Below are positions 20,846 to 29,135 of a DNA stretch of 29,135 bases, in pieces. Made by a program: the position numbers and the translations under genes. The notes under the pieces are model-generated. The model saw nothing but the letters and a program-made list of their open reading frames with translations, was not told the DNA's origin and ran no database searches. Origin of the DNA: Plantago elongata (Eukaryota > Streptophyta > Magnoliopsida > Lamiales > Plantaginaceae); assembly GCA_036897095.1 (NCBI GenBank), contig JAYMSP010001756.1:1-29135 (forward strand). Direction: 5' to 3'. How positions within the stretch are numbered: position 1 is the stretch's first letter; every line of letters starts with the position of its first letter.

Positions 20846-21043
20846 GCACTAACAATAATACAATGCGACGTAGTACTGAGATTAGCCAAGCACATCAAAC
20901 AATCTAGAAAGCCTTCAAGACCTATCCAATGACACTATGACAATCTTAGTACATAAAACAACTTCTATTTATCATAACAAACTACAAAAGTTTTTAGGAC
21001 ATGGCTAACAATAGTACTGTCGCATTATATTATTGTTAATACT
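20846..21043. mobile_element. MITE with ~45-bp terminal inverted repeats
   Basis: The left end (AACAATAATACAATGCGACG, then TAGTAC...TTAGCCAAG) matches the complement of the right end (AACAATAATATAATGCGACA, then GTAC...TTAGCCATG). The pairing therefore extends about 40-45 bp on each side around a roughly 110-bp centre. The whole can fold as a long hairpin. No coding capacity is present. The superfamily is unclear because the flanking duplication is not obvious. Confidence 0.65.
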
Positions 21044-21089
21044 GCAATCTAAACCATTGAATCAACTAAAGATTAAATCTCAACCCTTC

Positions 21090-21715
21090 ATTGTTTATTA
21101 ACGCGACATAGTGTCGCACTGTAACATAATAACATAGTGCAACATTGTATAATAATTAAAAATATTATATAGTCAATTATTTACATGCCCCTATCTTTTA
21201 AAGTTAACAAAATATACCCAAAATAAATTTAAAATTAACCTCAATTATGCAAAATTTCACAAAACTTTCAAAAAAAAATTGACCGAAAATCCAACCGGAG
21301 GAAACTCCGGTTGCCGGAGAACCTCCGTCCTCTATGGAAGCAGCTTCCATGGAGAAGACGGACCAGATGTGTTCGTCTTCTCCATGGATTCCATGGAGTT
21401 CGAAGCTGAAGCTCAAGCTTTGAGCTTCCATGGAGCGTTTAGAAGAAAGAAAGAAATCCGGCGATCGTAGTTGAATGACGGTGACCAAAGCTCCGGCTAG
21501 AGGAGGTGGTGGTGGTGAGAAATTTTGGAGAAGAAAGTTTAATCTTGGTTTGAAATGTAAAGATATTTTTTGAAGGGGTGTACTTTGTAAAGGTTTAGAT
21601 TATTTAAATATTTAGTTAATTATTTTTAGTATTAAAATTATGACACTTGTCTAATTTGTAAAGGTGTACTAATGTAAGTATAGTGTGATGGTGTACTACG
21701 ATTAGCCAAGCCCAA
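21090..21715. other. MITE-related tails around a hairpin-dense block
   Basis: GCGACATAGTGTCGC near 21101 and AACATAGTGCAACATTG near 21131 echo the word at 17550, and GATTAGCCAAGC at 21700-21711 repeats 20880-20891 exactly. Between them lies the hairpin block described separately. The 94-codon minus-strand frame (21204-21488) and its plus-strand counterpart are by-products of the palindromic sequence. Confidence 0.35.
21290..21435. repeat. Cluster of nested hairpins built on TTCCATGGA
   Basis: CCATGGAGAAGACG at 21347-21360 pairs perfectly with CGTCTTCTCCATGG at 21374-21387 (14-bp stem, 13-base loop). Adjacent self-complementary pieces are CCGGAGGAAACTCCGG (about 21295-21310), TGGAAGCAGCTTCCA (about 21335-21349) and GAGCTTCCATGGA, which pairs back to TCCATGGAG. 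Such stacking over 150 bp is far from chance and gives both strands strong folding potential. Confidence 0.75.
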
Positions 21716-22132
21716 GTTTTTATACAATATTCAACACCTTTTTTTGATACAAGTAATCGCATTGAAAAGCTTTCATAAAATAGATTGTACATGGATAAAC
21801 AAGTAGAAATTCAAGATAAGCTCAAGTGATACACGGGTTCAATAATGTCTTAATAAACAGACATCTGAGATTTAACCATTGGCGCATTAAATCTTACGGC
21901 GAAAGTCATGCGGGTGTAATGTCATCTGCTTCAAAACTGAATTAATAGGGACGAAATTTCCTCTCATCTCTCCATTGTTGGATCCTTTATTTATAAAGCT
22001 CGAATTTGCTTTGCAGCATCGTAAGTGTCAGAATCAATGATCAATTATAAATGATCAAGGAGCTTGAAAGAGTCACAAATGATCAAATGAAGCAGACAAC
22101 GTTTTATTCCAGAAACAAAGAAAGCGATTAAT
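21716..22132. other. Left flank of the copia-like LTR, no gene seen
   Basis: Contains a local repeat of AATGATCAA words (22036-22090). The LTR may start in this region rather than at 22133, because I could not find the other LTR to compare. No ORF of note. Confidence 0.3.
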
Positions 22133-22333
22133 TGTTATTATGTTTCTATTTTTAATAGAAACGCGACTTGTATGATAGGCAGTCTGTTTTGTACCTTAAG
22201 CAGTTATTTCAGTTTAGCGCCTATTTAAGCTTCTTCTTCTTCTTGCTTTACTCACTTACTCCCGTGAGATTGTAAACACTTCTGATTATTTACTCAATCA
22301 ATTCATTTCGATTATTCAGTTTCATACTTCTCA
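22133..22333 (+). repeat. Probable 5' LTR of a copia-type element (left limit uncertain)
   Basis: The right end is set by ...CTTCTCA followed after two bases by a tRNA-iMet primer-binding site. Inside are a TATA-like CTATTTAAGC at 22221-22230, a (CTT)n leader and TGTAAACACTTCTG, all usual for copia R-U5 regions. TGTTATTATG at 22133 is the nearest plausible left end, but this is a guess. A 9-bp-stem hairpin (GTTTCTATT...AATAGAAAC, 22141-22161) lies near that end. No matching 3' LTR is present in the window. Confidence 0.4.
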
Positions 22334-22335
22334 CA

Positions 22336-22343
22336 TGGTATCA
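22336..22343 (+). other. Primer-binding site, tRNA-iMet type
   Basis: TGGTATCA matches the 3' end complement of plant initiator methionine tRNA (usual form TGGTATCAGAGC). It sits two bases after an LTR-like CA end. After the first eight bases the match is lost. Confidence 0.6.
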
Positions 22344-22373
22344 TTCACGAATGTATCTCTGATCGATTGGTGA

Positions 22374-22617
22374 CTGAATGCTCTGTGTGATGAATACTAC
22401 AACTATAGATCTTTGCCTACTTGCAAACGTGGCAAGTGTACTTGTAATCTCACTCAAGAATTTGATACTACTATGCATAATGATTTTGCACTGGCTTTCT
22501 TAGTTGGGTTGAATGATTCCTTTAGTCAACATACGTAGCAAAATCCTAATGATGTCTCCCATTCCAAACATGGCTAAAATTTGCTCTATTCTACAACAAG
22601 AGGAAGGACAGAGAGCT
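22374..22617 (+). pseudogene. Ty1/copia gag fragment
   Basis: Translation in one frame gives LNALCDEYYNYRSLPTCKRG, then KCTCN and FLVGLNDSFSQ. After a frameshift near 22530 it continues RSKILMMSPIPNMAKICSIL, then QQEEGQRAL. These are typical of the central part of plant copia Gag (the UBN2-type domain with its LPTCxCGKCTC and FLxGLNDSY blocks). Gag packages the element RNA into virus-like particles. The N-terminal part is missing (only 30 bp separate the PBS from this segment), as are the zinc knuckle, protease and integrase. The fragment runs directly into reverse transcriptase. Confidence 0.8.
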
Positions 22618-23703
22618 CTGTGTGGACTGAAACAGGCTCCAAGAGCATGGTATGACACTTTGGCCAAATACCTTCTGAAAGTGATTTTAAGAAAAATGAA
22701 GTTGATAAAACTTTATTTACCTTAAACCATTATGGGAAACTACTTTTAGTTCAAGCATATGTTGATGACATTATATTTGGATCTAAAGACAAGCAACTTC
22801 GTGACGATTTTGTAAATCTCATGAAAAACAAATTTAAGACGAGCATGATGGGAGAATTGAATTATTTCATATGATTTCAAGTCAAGCCACTCAATGATGG
22901 AATATTCATTAGTCAAACAAAGTATGCAAGTAATATGCTCAACAAGTTGAATCTGAAGCCTTCTGAAAAGAATGCCAAGATACCTATGAACATAGGAACC
23001 AAAATGACTTATATCTGATAAGAATGTTGAAGAACATAAGTATAGGAAGTTGATAGGTTCACTTATCTACCTTACTGCAAGCAGACCTGATATTCAATAT
23101 GCAGCTGGTGTGTGTGTGTTATATTTCAGACAAATCCAATACAATCACACTACAATATTGCTATGAAAATATTAAGGTATGTGAAAGGTACTATAGAAGT
23201 TTGACTGTGATATCCTAAAGAAAGCGGATTGAGTTTGGTTGGCTACTCAGATACTAACTATGATGGATCAATGTTTGATAGGAAAAGTACTTTAGGAACT
23301 TGTAAGTTTATGGGCACTAGACTTATCTTATGGTTTAGCAAGAAGCAAAACTCAATTGCTACTTCTACCACAGAGGCTAAATATATTGTTGTTGGTTGTT
23401 GTGCTGCTCAAATTGTATGGATATAACAACAACTCAGAGACTATGGACTCAATAAGGAGAAAACTCCCATTTTCTGTGACAACACAAGTGCTATTGCGAT
23501 TACTCAAAATCCAAAGTTCCGTGCTAGAACTAAGAACATTGATGTTAGACACCACTTCATTAGAGACTATTGAGAAAGGCAATATAGAGATTCTAAAAGT
23601 TGGTACTGAAGATCAACTTGCAGATATCTTCACTAAGCCACTCCAGGAAAGTAGGTTTTTATCCTTAAGACATAGTCTTGGGTTAATGGAGTTGCCACAT
23701 AAC
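22618..23703 (+). pseudogene. Ty1/copia reverse transcriptase C-terminus and RNase H
   Basis: It begins at LCGLKQAPRAWYDTL and contains the catalytic YVDD (22758-22769) followed by IIFGSKDKQLRDDF. Then come ISQTKYASNML, RKLIGSLIYLTASRPDI, and the RNase H region: SDTNYDG (catalytic Asp codon 23250-23252), STTEAKYIV (Glu 23373-23375), FCDNTSAI (Asp 23478-23480) and DVRHHFIRD. It ends with ADIFTKPLQESRF. The enzyme copies element RNA to DNA and degrades the template. Breaks: one-base losses near 22682 and 23575, stops near 22874, 23205-23212 and 23426, and disturbed reading at 23005-23160. The N-terminal half of RT, and everything before it in pol, is missing. Wording such as IFGS and the RNase H block resemble the SIRE/Tork side of copia; the lineage is from memory. 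Confidence 0.92.
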
Positions 23704-24147
23704 TGAAAAGTTCTAAATATCTAAAAGATTGAGTAAGAACCAGAGAAAAGGGAAACAGGTTTCTGAAACGGGTATTCAGATAACCTATATGAAAAGAAGG
23801 ATGTTAAGGTTTCTGAGACATATGACACCTAAAGCCTAAGATCTTCTGAAAATAGGAGTCCAAAAAGACTGTTGGTATATAGTCCATAAGTATATAAAAC
23901 TAGAACTCAAATACTATGGACATGTCAATATCCATTCGTATTTTCTGAAAAAGGGATTTCAGAAAACCATTTAAGTCATGAAGTATGGGGGAACAAATAG
24001 TCCAAACAAGTACATATTTCTGAGAGTCAAACATGTCTAGGGTTTTGTATTTTTACCATTTATATGATAAGTAACATAAAACAAGACTTGCTCTCTGAAT
24101 GAAAAAGACCAAATGTTTTTAGTCTCTCACACTAATAGTGACTTATG
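23704..24147 (+). other. 3' region of the copia element with a polypurine tract
   Basis: No ORF. The word TTTCTGA(A/G)A recurs (near 23760, 23809, 23845, 23941, 23961 and 24019). ATGGGGGAAC at about 23986 looks like a polypurine tract, but what follows does not begin with TG, so the 3' LTR start is not identified. The region is interrupted at 24152 by the solo LTR and appears to continue at 27469. Confidence 0.45.
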
Positions 24148-24528
24148 GATATTGTAAGGCCCCGACCTAGTCCGGACGTTAAGGAAAATGCCGAACTTCC
24201 AAATATTCCAAAATAGATAAAATACTAATTATTACAAAATCCGAATATAATTTATAAGTTGAAAACATAATGAAAACCCATGTCGTTACACGTGGTAGTA
24301 GCATACAACCAACACCCAGCTCGACAGCTAAGCTACTCGCACCCTTCTTCGTGCTCTTGTCCTGGGAAAAACATTATTGAAACGAGAGAGGGTTAGTCAT
24401 ACGACTAAGTGAGAATAATCAGGCATGCATGGAATGCGTGTATGAACATGTTCAATGCAGCAAACCACCTCATCAAAATAGTCATGCATTTGTTTTTAAA
24501 AGACATGCAAAACAGAATTAAAACAGGC

Positions 24529-24690
24529 AACGTGCGGTTTGATATTCCCGCTTCTTCTTGGCAAAATACATATTCATGCTGCAGAGCATATGCCCCAGCT
24601 GTTCATATTATATAACGTGCGGTTTGATATTCCCGCTTCTTCATGGCAAAATGCATATTCATGCTGCAAGACACATGCCCCAGCTGTTCA
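24529..24690 (-). repeat. 85-bp tandem duplication in the LTR
   Basis: AACGTGCGGTTTGATATTCC occurs at 24529 and again at 24614. The match runs through CCCGCTTCTTC, GGCAAAATNCATATTCATGC and CCCCAGCTGTTCA with few differences. Tandem duplications are common within LTRs. Here it lies near the 3' end of the LTR in its own orientation. Confidence 0.85.
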
Positions 24691-26808
24691 GCATACATAT
24701 TCATATATCACATTTTTGTCGATAGTGTCGACCATATTCATTTTCAAAATCATGTAACGGGTGGTTGCTTTCAAATCCATTTTCAAAATCAATGCAAGTA
24801 TTCCACGTAGCACAATATTCAAAATCATTTTCGTGCAATGCATGCATTTCATGTGGAATGACAGGACGCAATCAAGATGCAATTCAGGATGTATCGTGAG
24901 TGACAGAATAATAAACGAGAACAATTCATGTGTAGCATGGCAGTTCACTAGACTCGGGGTCAATCTACTAATCGCAATTAGTACTCGCATCGAGTTAGTC
25001 AGAGTATTGGCGCGTAGATGAGGTGGTTTCGAATGATATCTCATAAACAAAATGAATATAGAAAGTAACAAGGACAGAAGGTACTTTGGTTTTTCCCAGG
25101 GCCTGATGCCGAAAGCCAGTTATCCCTCACCTTCAGATTCTTGTAGATCAGCTAGTTCAACGTCTCCTGATAAACAGATAAAATAACCTTAACGTCGACG
25201 TTACAATTAATTAATTAACTCCCCGATTGTTACCCCTAGTTTTCAGAATAATCAAATCAGATAGACATGCAATCAGGTGGTAATAACAATTCTAATCTTA
25301 GACAAGTGTTCAAGTAGTCTGTAATCTTTATTCCTAATCCTGTACTTGATATAATTCACTATTAGTGCATACTACTTAGCCTCGCAAGTTCCTAGTAACT
25401 TAGTAGTTTTAATTATTGATTACATTATCGTATATTTATGCAGTTGTAAGTCTAGGACTTGACGCATTTAGTTAATATAATATAACGTCGTTCATTCTTG
25501 CCTAGTATCTCCCTACTTCATGCCTCGCACTTATCATAGCGCATTATCTCCCATCATTGTATATAACTATAATTAGTTGTTTATCGTATAAGTATCGTGT
25601 TCCTACAACCGGCTTCCTTTTATTAAGATTTACTAAGTTTATGAGCGATACTAGTTTAACAACTTCCTAGCTTCGCAAATGTCATATAGTTTTTCCCTCA
25701 ATTACTTATACGCAACAAAACAACTTCTTCGCAGTTTGTTTACTACTAGGTATTCGTTAGCCTAAGTCTCTTTATTTACTAAGTTTATCACAATCACGAT
25801 ACCACCGTACTTAGTTTCTTATACCTTAAGCATAGCAATATTCACTTTATCGTGGTACAGTATTCTTACCTACCCTTGCTTATTAATGCTAAGTGCCTTA
25901 TGGAAGGGGAATATCATGTTCATACTACGCATCCTCAAGGGTAATTAACGGCGACGTACTAACATCCTCATATCTTAACAGTGTCTATCTTAGTGTACTT
26001 ATGAACCTCAGCCAATTAATACATCGTTAATCAACAGCCTATACAATTTACTAATACTATTCCGGATTCAACAGTTTGCGGTGTCTAGCCATTTCCTATT
26101 CATTTTTCTTCCTATAACTGCCAACTGCAGTATTATACCATTTGCCCTGTATTCAATTTCCTTGTTACTTCATTACTAATTGTAGTGTGTCTAAAAGTTT
26201 CAACAGAGTATCCACTTTCCTATCTACATACACCACCGCAGTGTACACACAATTAACAATCCAACAGACTAATTTAGCAAGTATCCAGCAACCTACAATA
26301 TGCTACATTTTACTAATGTCATTCCCATCTCAGCAATTCACTACTACTAGCCTAGCCAAACACCAAACAATCAACACTTCATTCTCCAATCGTATACTAC
26401 ATATCCATCAATAAACATAATTACAGTATACGGATATCTAAAGTATGCCATCAACAGGAAATCTACAGCATACCATTTATCAACCACCATAATATCCATC
26501 AACAATTATCCAATTGTTCATCCTACATACACCACTGTAGTGTATTCCCAATCACCAAGTATCAAATAAACTACAGTAGGCTAAACATAACAACATATCC
26601 AATTTTGTGTCAAATTAAATTAAACTACACTATTTCATTTTCCCGACCCAATAGCTAAGGCAATAGTCGAGCAAACTAACCGAGTTGGCGTAGAAGGAAC
26701 TCCGGTGATCAGCGGCGGTAGGCGGAGGTCGAGAGTGAGAGAAGAGTGTGTGGAATGTATCTGTTTTGTTCTTTTCTAGTGGCGTAGTGAAGAAACACGG
26801 CAAGGCGC

Positions 26809-26820
26809 CTTATATATAGA
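26809..26820 (-). promoter_or_regulatory. TATA box of the solo LTR
   Basis: On the minus strand CTATATATAAGGCGCC lies about 650 bp inside the LTR, just downstream of its GC-rich block (26825-27120), and leads to a CT/CA-rich leader. This is the position and composition expected of the U3/R promoter and supports the minus orientation of the element. Confidence 0.6.
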
Positions 26821-27468
26821 TGGGAACGGGCGATGTGGTGCACATGGGTGCCAACACGCAGAAACCATGCGAGCACGCTTTGCCTAGCATGTTCCGGCTC
26901 AGGTGTGCCGGTTCGCGGAGGAATAGGCCGGAAACGGCGCCGGCTTGGCGCGACGTTGGTGCGGGCCCCACACGGTGCGGCGACTTTGGGCGCGAGAGTG
27001 CCGGCTTCAGCACGGTCAATCGGCACGGTGGCATGGGAGGCGGGGCTTGGGCGCGGAGCTGGAGAGAAGAACGGGATCGATTTGGGGGAGAAATGGGGCT
27101 CTGGCACGGTTTGATTGGAGAAGTGAAGAAGAGACCGATTATTTGGGAAGTGTAGTGGTCTGTTGACCATTTTATTTACCTGGCATCTTCTGAATCTCGA
27201 ACGGCTCGTAAATAAATTCCATAAAAATGCAAAATCGGTTCCTGGACGATCCTTGAGTCAAACTTAAGTCGTACAAAAAATAAAATAAATATTTTTATTT
27301 TAATATTTTATTATTATTTTATTACTCGTTACTAATTTCTTGACGTTTTCGCACGACATTTGGCATTTTAAATTTACTCGAATATTCATACCTCAATTTA
27401 AAATACTAAAATTTAATTTTTAGGTGAATTTTTAATACGTACCAAATTTTTACGGCCGTTACAGATAT

Positions 27469-27934
27469 ATATTGCCAAAATTCATTAAGCGGACACGGGA
27501 ACATTTGTTGATTGATATCATTGCAAAGATGTTCAACCATAGCCCTTGATGAATAAATGTTTGATCTCAACGGGTGAGATTAAAACTCGGCAAGTAATGC
27601 TTGTTGCAGAAACAGTCATGACCCACTTCGCATTTTAATGCAAAGTAGAAACGTATACCCCGATGATGCAATGTACACAGATACATATATGAATTTCTAT
27701 ACATATGTTGTATCTATGTAATTTTATCTTGCTATATATAAAGGATTCTGGTAAGAGACAAACACTTTTACCAAATCCGAAATTTTCACTTGCATCATAA
27801 CATCAAAAACTCTCTAAGTTTTTTGCAAATCCTTCTGGTAATCATCTGTTTCTTATTTAGTCTTCTGAAGAGATAGACTAAATTCTCTCAAATTCAAGCA
27901 CTTCATCAATTATCTTACTACTCTATATAAAGAT
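27469..27934 (+). promoter_or_regulatory. Continuation of the copia 3' region with promoter-like features
   Basis: A palindromic GCATTTTAATGC lies near 27629-27640. TATATATAAAGG near 27733-27744 is followed by a leader containing AAACTCTCTAAG and CTTCATCAATT, and a further CTATATAAAG sits just before the ATG at 27935. This resembles an LTR U3-R segment or an internal promoter driving the downstream ORF. Which of the two is not resolved because no second copy is available for comparison. Confidence 0.4.
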
Positions 27935-28866
27935 ATGGCACCCAGAAGACCTCAACCAAGAACTCAGTTGCGACCGCTTCTTCTGCTGAAAAGCAAGGAG
28001 AAAAGGAATTGAACAAACGTTTGCTGGGTGATTTCAACCTAGAGGGCTGGACTTCCAGCCTTAAAGCTAATTGTGGAGCACACATGGTTGAGAAATACCT
28101 AAATGTTTCTATCTCTTCCACACCAGACAGAAACTTGGTTGTGAAGATGCTTTCTAAAGTAAACATCAAGAAGTTTCTCTGTGTTGCAGCCAGTGGACTA
28201 TCTCTAGTAGATGTCTTGGAGTTTTACAACTCTTCCTAAGTCTACACCAGGATTGTGAACAACGTTGAAGAATCGTTCATAAGATCCAAGGTTCATGGTG
28301 TAGAAATACATCTTGATTGTGACTCTTTCTGCAAAAACTTCCATCTCAAGAATCGTGGGACAATTTATGAAATCAACAGGAGAGACAAGTCTCTGAATAC
28401 AAGTGTCAGAGTAATTTATGAAGAAGCTGCAAATAACAAGATAGAGGACTGTCCCTCTTATTTCATTCTGGGAGACATCATAACCAGAAACGTCTTTGAG
28501 CACTGTAATGTGCTGACCAACATCCTTCACAGGTGCTTTGATGGCCACAAAGGAGGTGTCGACCAGATTAGTCTGAAGAGATGGTTGATAATGGCCATTA
28601 TTCAAAAAGAGCTGAATGATAGAGACAACCTCTTTATTTGGGGGAAGTATCTCTTCATGAAGTTCATGAACAGGGTCAATGAGTTTGAACCCAAGGTGGT
28701 TAAAGGTCGTGCTGATACCAAGTCAAATGTGCACTATGACTTGAAAATTTGCTACATTTTGGAGAAATGTGGAATAGTGCTCAGAGGGCACATGGACATC
28801 CCCGTGACCAACACAATCTACCGACACGCTCATGAGGAAGCCTTGAAAAAGGTTGCCAAATGTTAG
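27935..28866 (+). pseudogene. Retroelement-associated extra ORF, function unknown
   Basis: The ATG at 27935 opens MAPRR..., but the main frame is offset by one base from about 27942. From there it runs QKTSTKNSVATASS into KRLLGDFNLEGWTSSLKANC and VVKMLSKVNIKKFLC. It is cut by one in-frame TAA at 28237-28239 (after VLEFYNSS), then continues in the same frame as VYTRIVNNVEESFIRSKVHG to the stop at 28864-28866. The original product would be about 310 residues, charged and mostly alpha-beta in appearance, without membrane segments. Motifs such as EFYNSS, VHGVEIHLDCDSF and LKRWLIMAIIQKEL recall the poorly characterised 'putative plant transposon protein' family, a weak assignment. It lies in the same orientation as the copia pol, so it may be an additional ORF of that element. 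Confidence 0.6.
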
Positions 28867-28933
28867 GAATATATGTTAGTATTTTTTGATCTATCACCAT
28901 GTACCTTATCTTTAGTACAGAAAGATGACTAGT

Positions 28934-29135
28934 TGTAAAGGCCGCAAAATTCGGTACGCATTAAAAATTTCCCTAAAAATATATTCCAGCATTTTAAATG
29001 GAAGTAGGAAAATTCGAGTTAATTTGAAAAGGTGAAACGTCGCGCGAAAACATCAAGAAAATAATAACGGGTAATAAAATAATAATAAAAATAATAAAAT
29101 AAAAATAATTATTTTATTTTTGGTACGGCTTAAGT
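28934..29135 (+). mobile_element. Start of a second large-LTR copy, opposite orientation
   Basis: From TGTAAAGGCCGCAAAATTCG at 28934 to the window end the sequence aligns, by eye at roughly 75-80%, with the complement of 27463-27262, including CGCGAAAACATCAAGAAA and TAATAAAATAATAAT. It is therefore the 5' terminus of the same LTR family and is cut off by the window. The five bases before it are CTAGT, the predicted target duplication. Confidence 0.75.

Larger units (their letters stand above)
24148..27468 (-). mobile_element. 3.3-kb solo LTR of a large-LTR retrotransposon
   Basis: The element body is 24153-27463 (3311 bp). On the minus strand it starts TGTAACGGCCGTAAAAATTT and ends GGGGCCTTACA, and it is flanked by GATAT on both sides (24148-24152 and 27464-27468). 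The 5-bp duplication and TG...CA ends are diagnostic of LTR-retrotransposon integration. No internal domain, PBS or gag/pol is present and no second LTR lies inside, so I read it as a solo LTR left by LTR-LTR recombination. Very long LTRs of this type (TGTAACG start) occur in Ty3/gypsy chromoviruses of the Tekay/Del group; that assignment is tentative. A second copy in the opposite orientation starts at 28934. ORFs inside are not genes. Confidence 0.8.

Noticed and set aside
24409..25071. Several 68- to 127-codon ORFs on both strands
   Set aside because: They fall within the LTR body and its 85-bp tandem repeat and show no recognisable domain.
26709..27170. 153-codon minus-strand ORF rich in P, R and A
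   Set aside because: It lies in the GC-rich U3 of the solo LTR, where several overlapping frames on both strands are open because stops are rare. No domain is visible and it spans the predicted TATA box.
24153..27463. Protein-coding or complete retrotransposon between the TGTAA/TTACA ends
   Set aside because: No gag, protease, RT or integrase motif in any frame, no PBS or internal LTR boundary. A solo LTR explains the ends and the duplication.
22133..28933. A complete copia element with two LTRs
   Set aside because: No sequence downstream of the RNase H region matches the 5' LTR, and the gag and RT pieces appear to come from different lineages.

Overview
This window is plant nuclear DNA, almost certainly from a eudicot. 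It is AT-rich and intron-bearing, with plant-type GT-AG introns, and it holds a plant-specific PRA1 family gene and plant transposon families (a FAR1-type Mutator-like element, a plant mobile domain gene, Stowaway-like MITEs, Ty1/copia and large-LTR retroelements). I cannot name the species. Only one gene looks intact: an intronless PRA1 clade-F-like gene at 5144-5683 (+). Nearly everything else is transposable-element DNA in various states of decay.

Layout. 1-4860: two side-by-side units with the same plan (leader, long degenerate T-rich repeat array, then a 3' end after a CAG), with no gene. 4861-5900: the PRA1 gene with its leader and 3' region. 5900-9730: small or non-autonomous elements, including a direct-repeat-flanked element at 7054-7739 and a TIR-ended MITE at 8077-8754. 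9731-16062: a decayed Mutator-like element of about 6.3 kb with recognisable terminal inverted repeats. Its + strand carries a FAR1-type DNA-binding domain, a MULE transposase (D, D and E all still visible), a SWIM-like zinc finger and a C-terminal OTU cysteine-peptidase domain. Its - strand, converging on this gene, carries a three-exon plant mobile domain (PMD) gene. A tRNA-derived SINE-like insertion with a 17-bp target duplication sits inside the transposase gene. 16232-17154: a cluster of Stowaway-like MITEs. 17541-21715: non-autonomous repeat DNA with tandem arrays, a MITE and a hairpin-dense block.

22133-29135: a nest of retroelements. A short LTR with a primer-binding site leads into a fragment of copia gag that is joined directly to the reverse transcriptase and RNase H of what looks like a different copia lineage. 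The 3' part of this copia element is split by a 3.3-kb solo LTR (- strand, TGTAA...TTACA, 5-bp target duplication GATAT). Beyond it lies a broken extra ORF in the same orientation, and then the start of a second, oppositely oriented copy of the same large LTR family, which runs off the window.

The most interesting candidate system is the transposase-OTU fusion plus convergent PMD gene inside one TIR-bounded element. Each component family is known and the copy is broken, so it is a lead for finding an intact relative rather than a demonstrated new system. All alignments here were done by eye.
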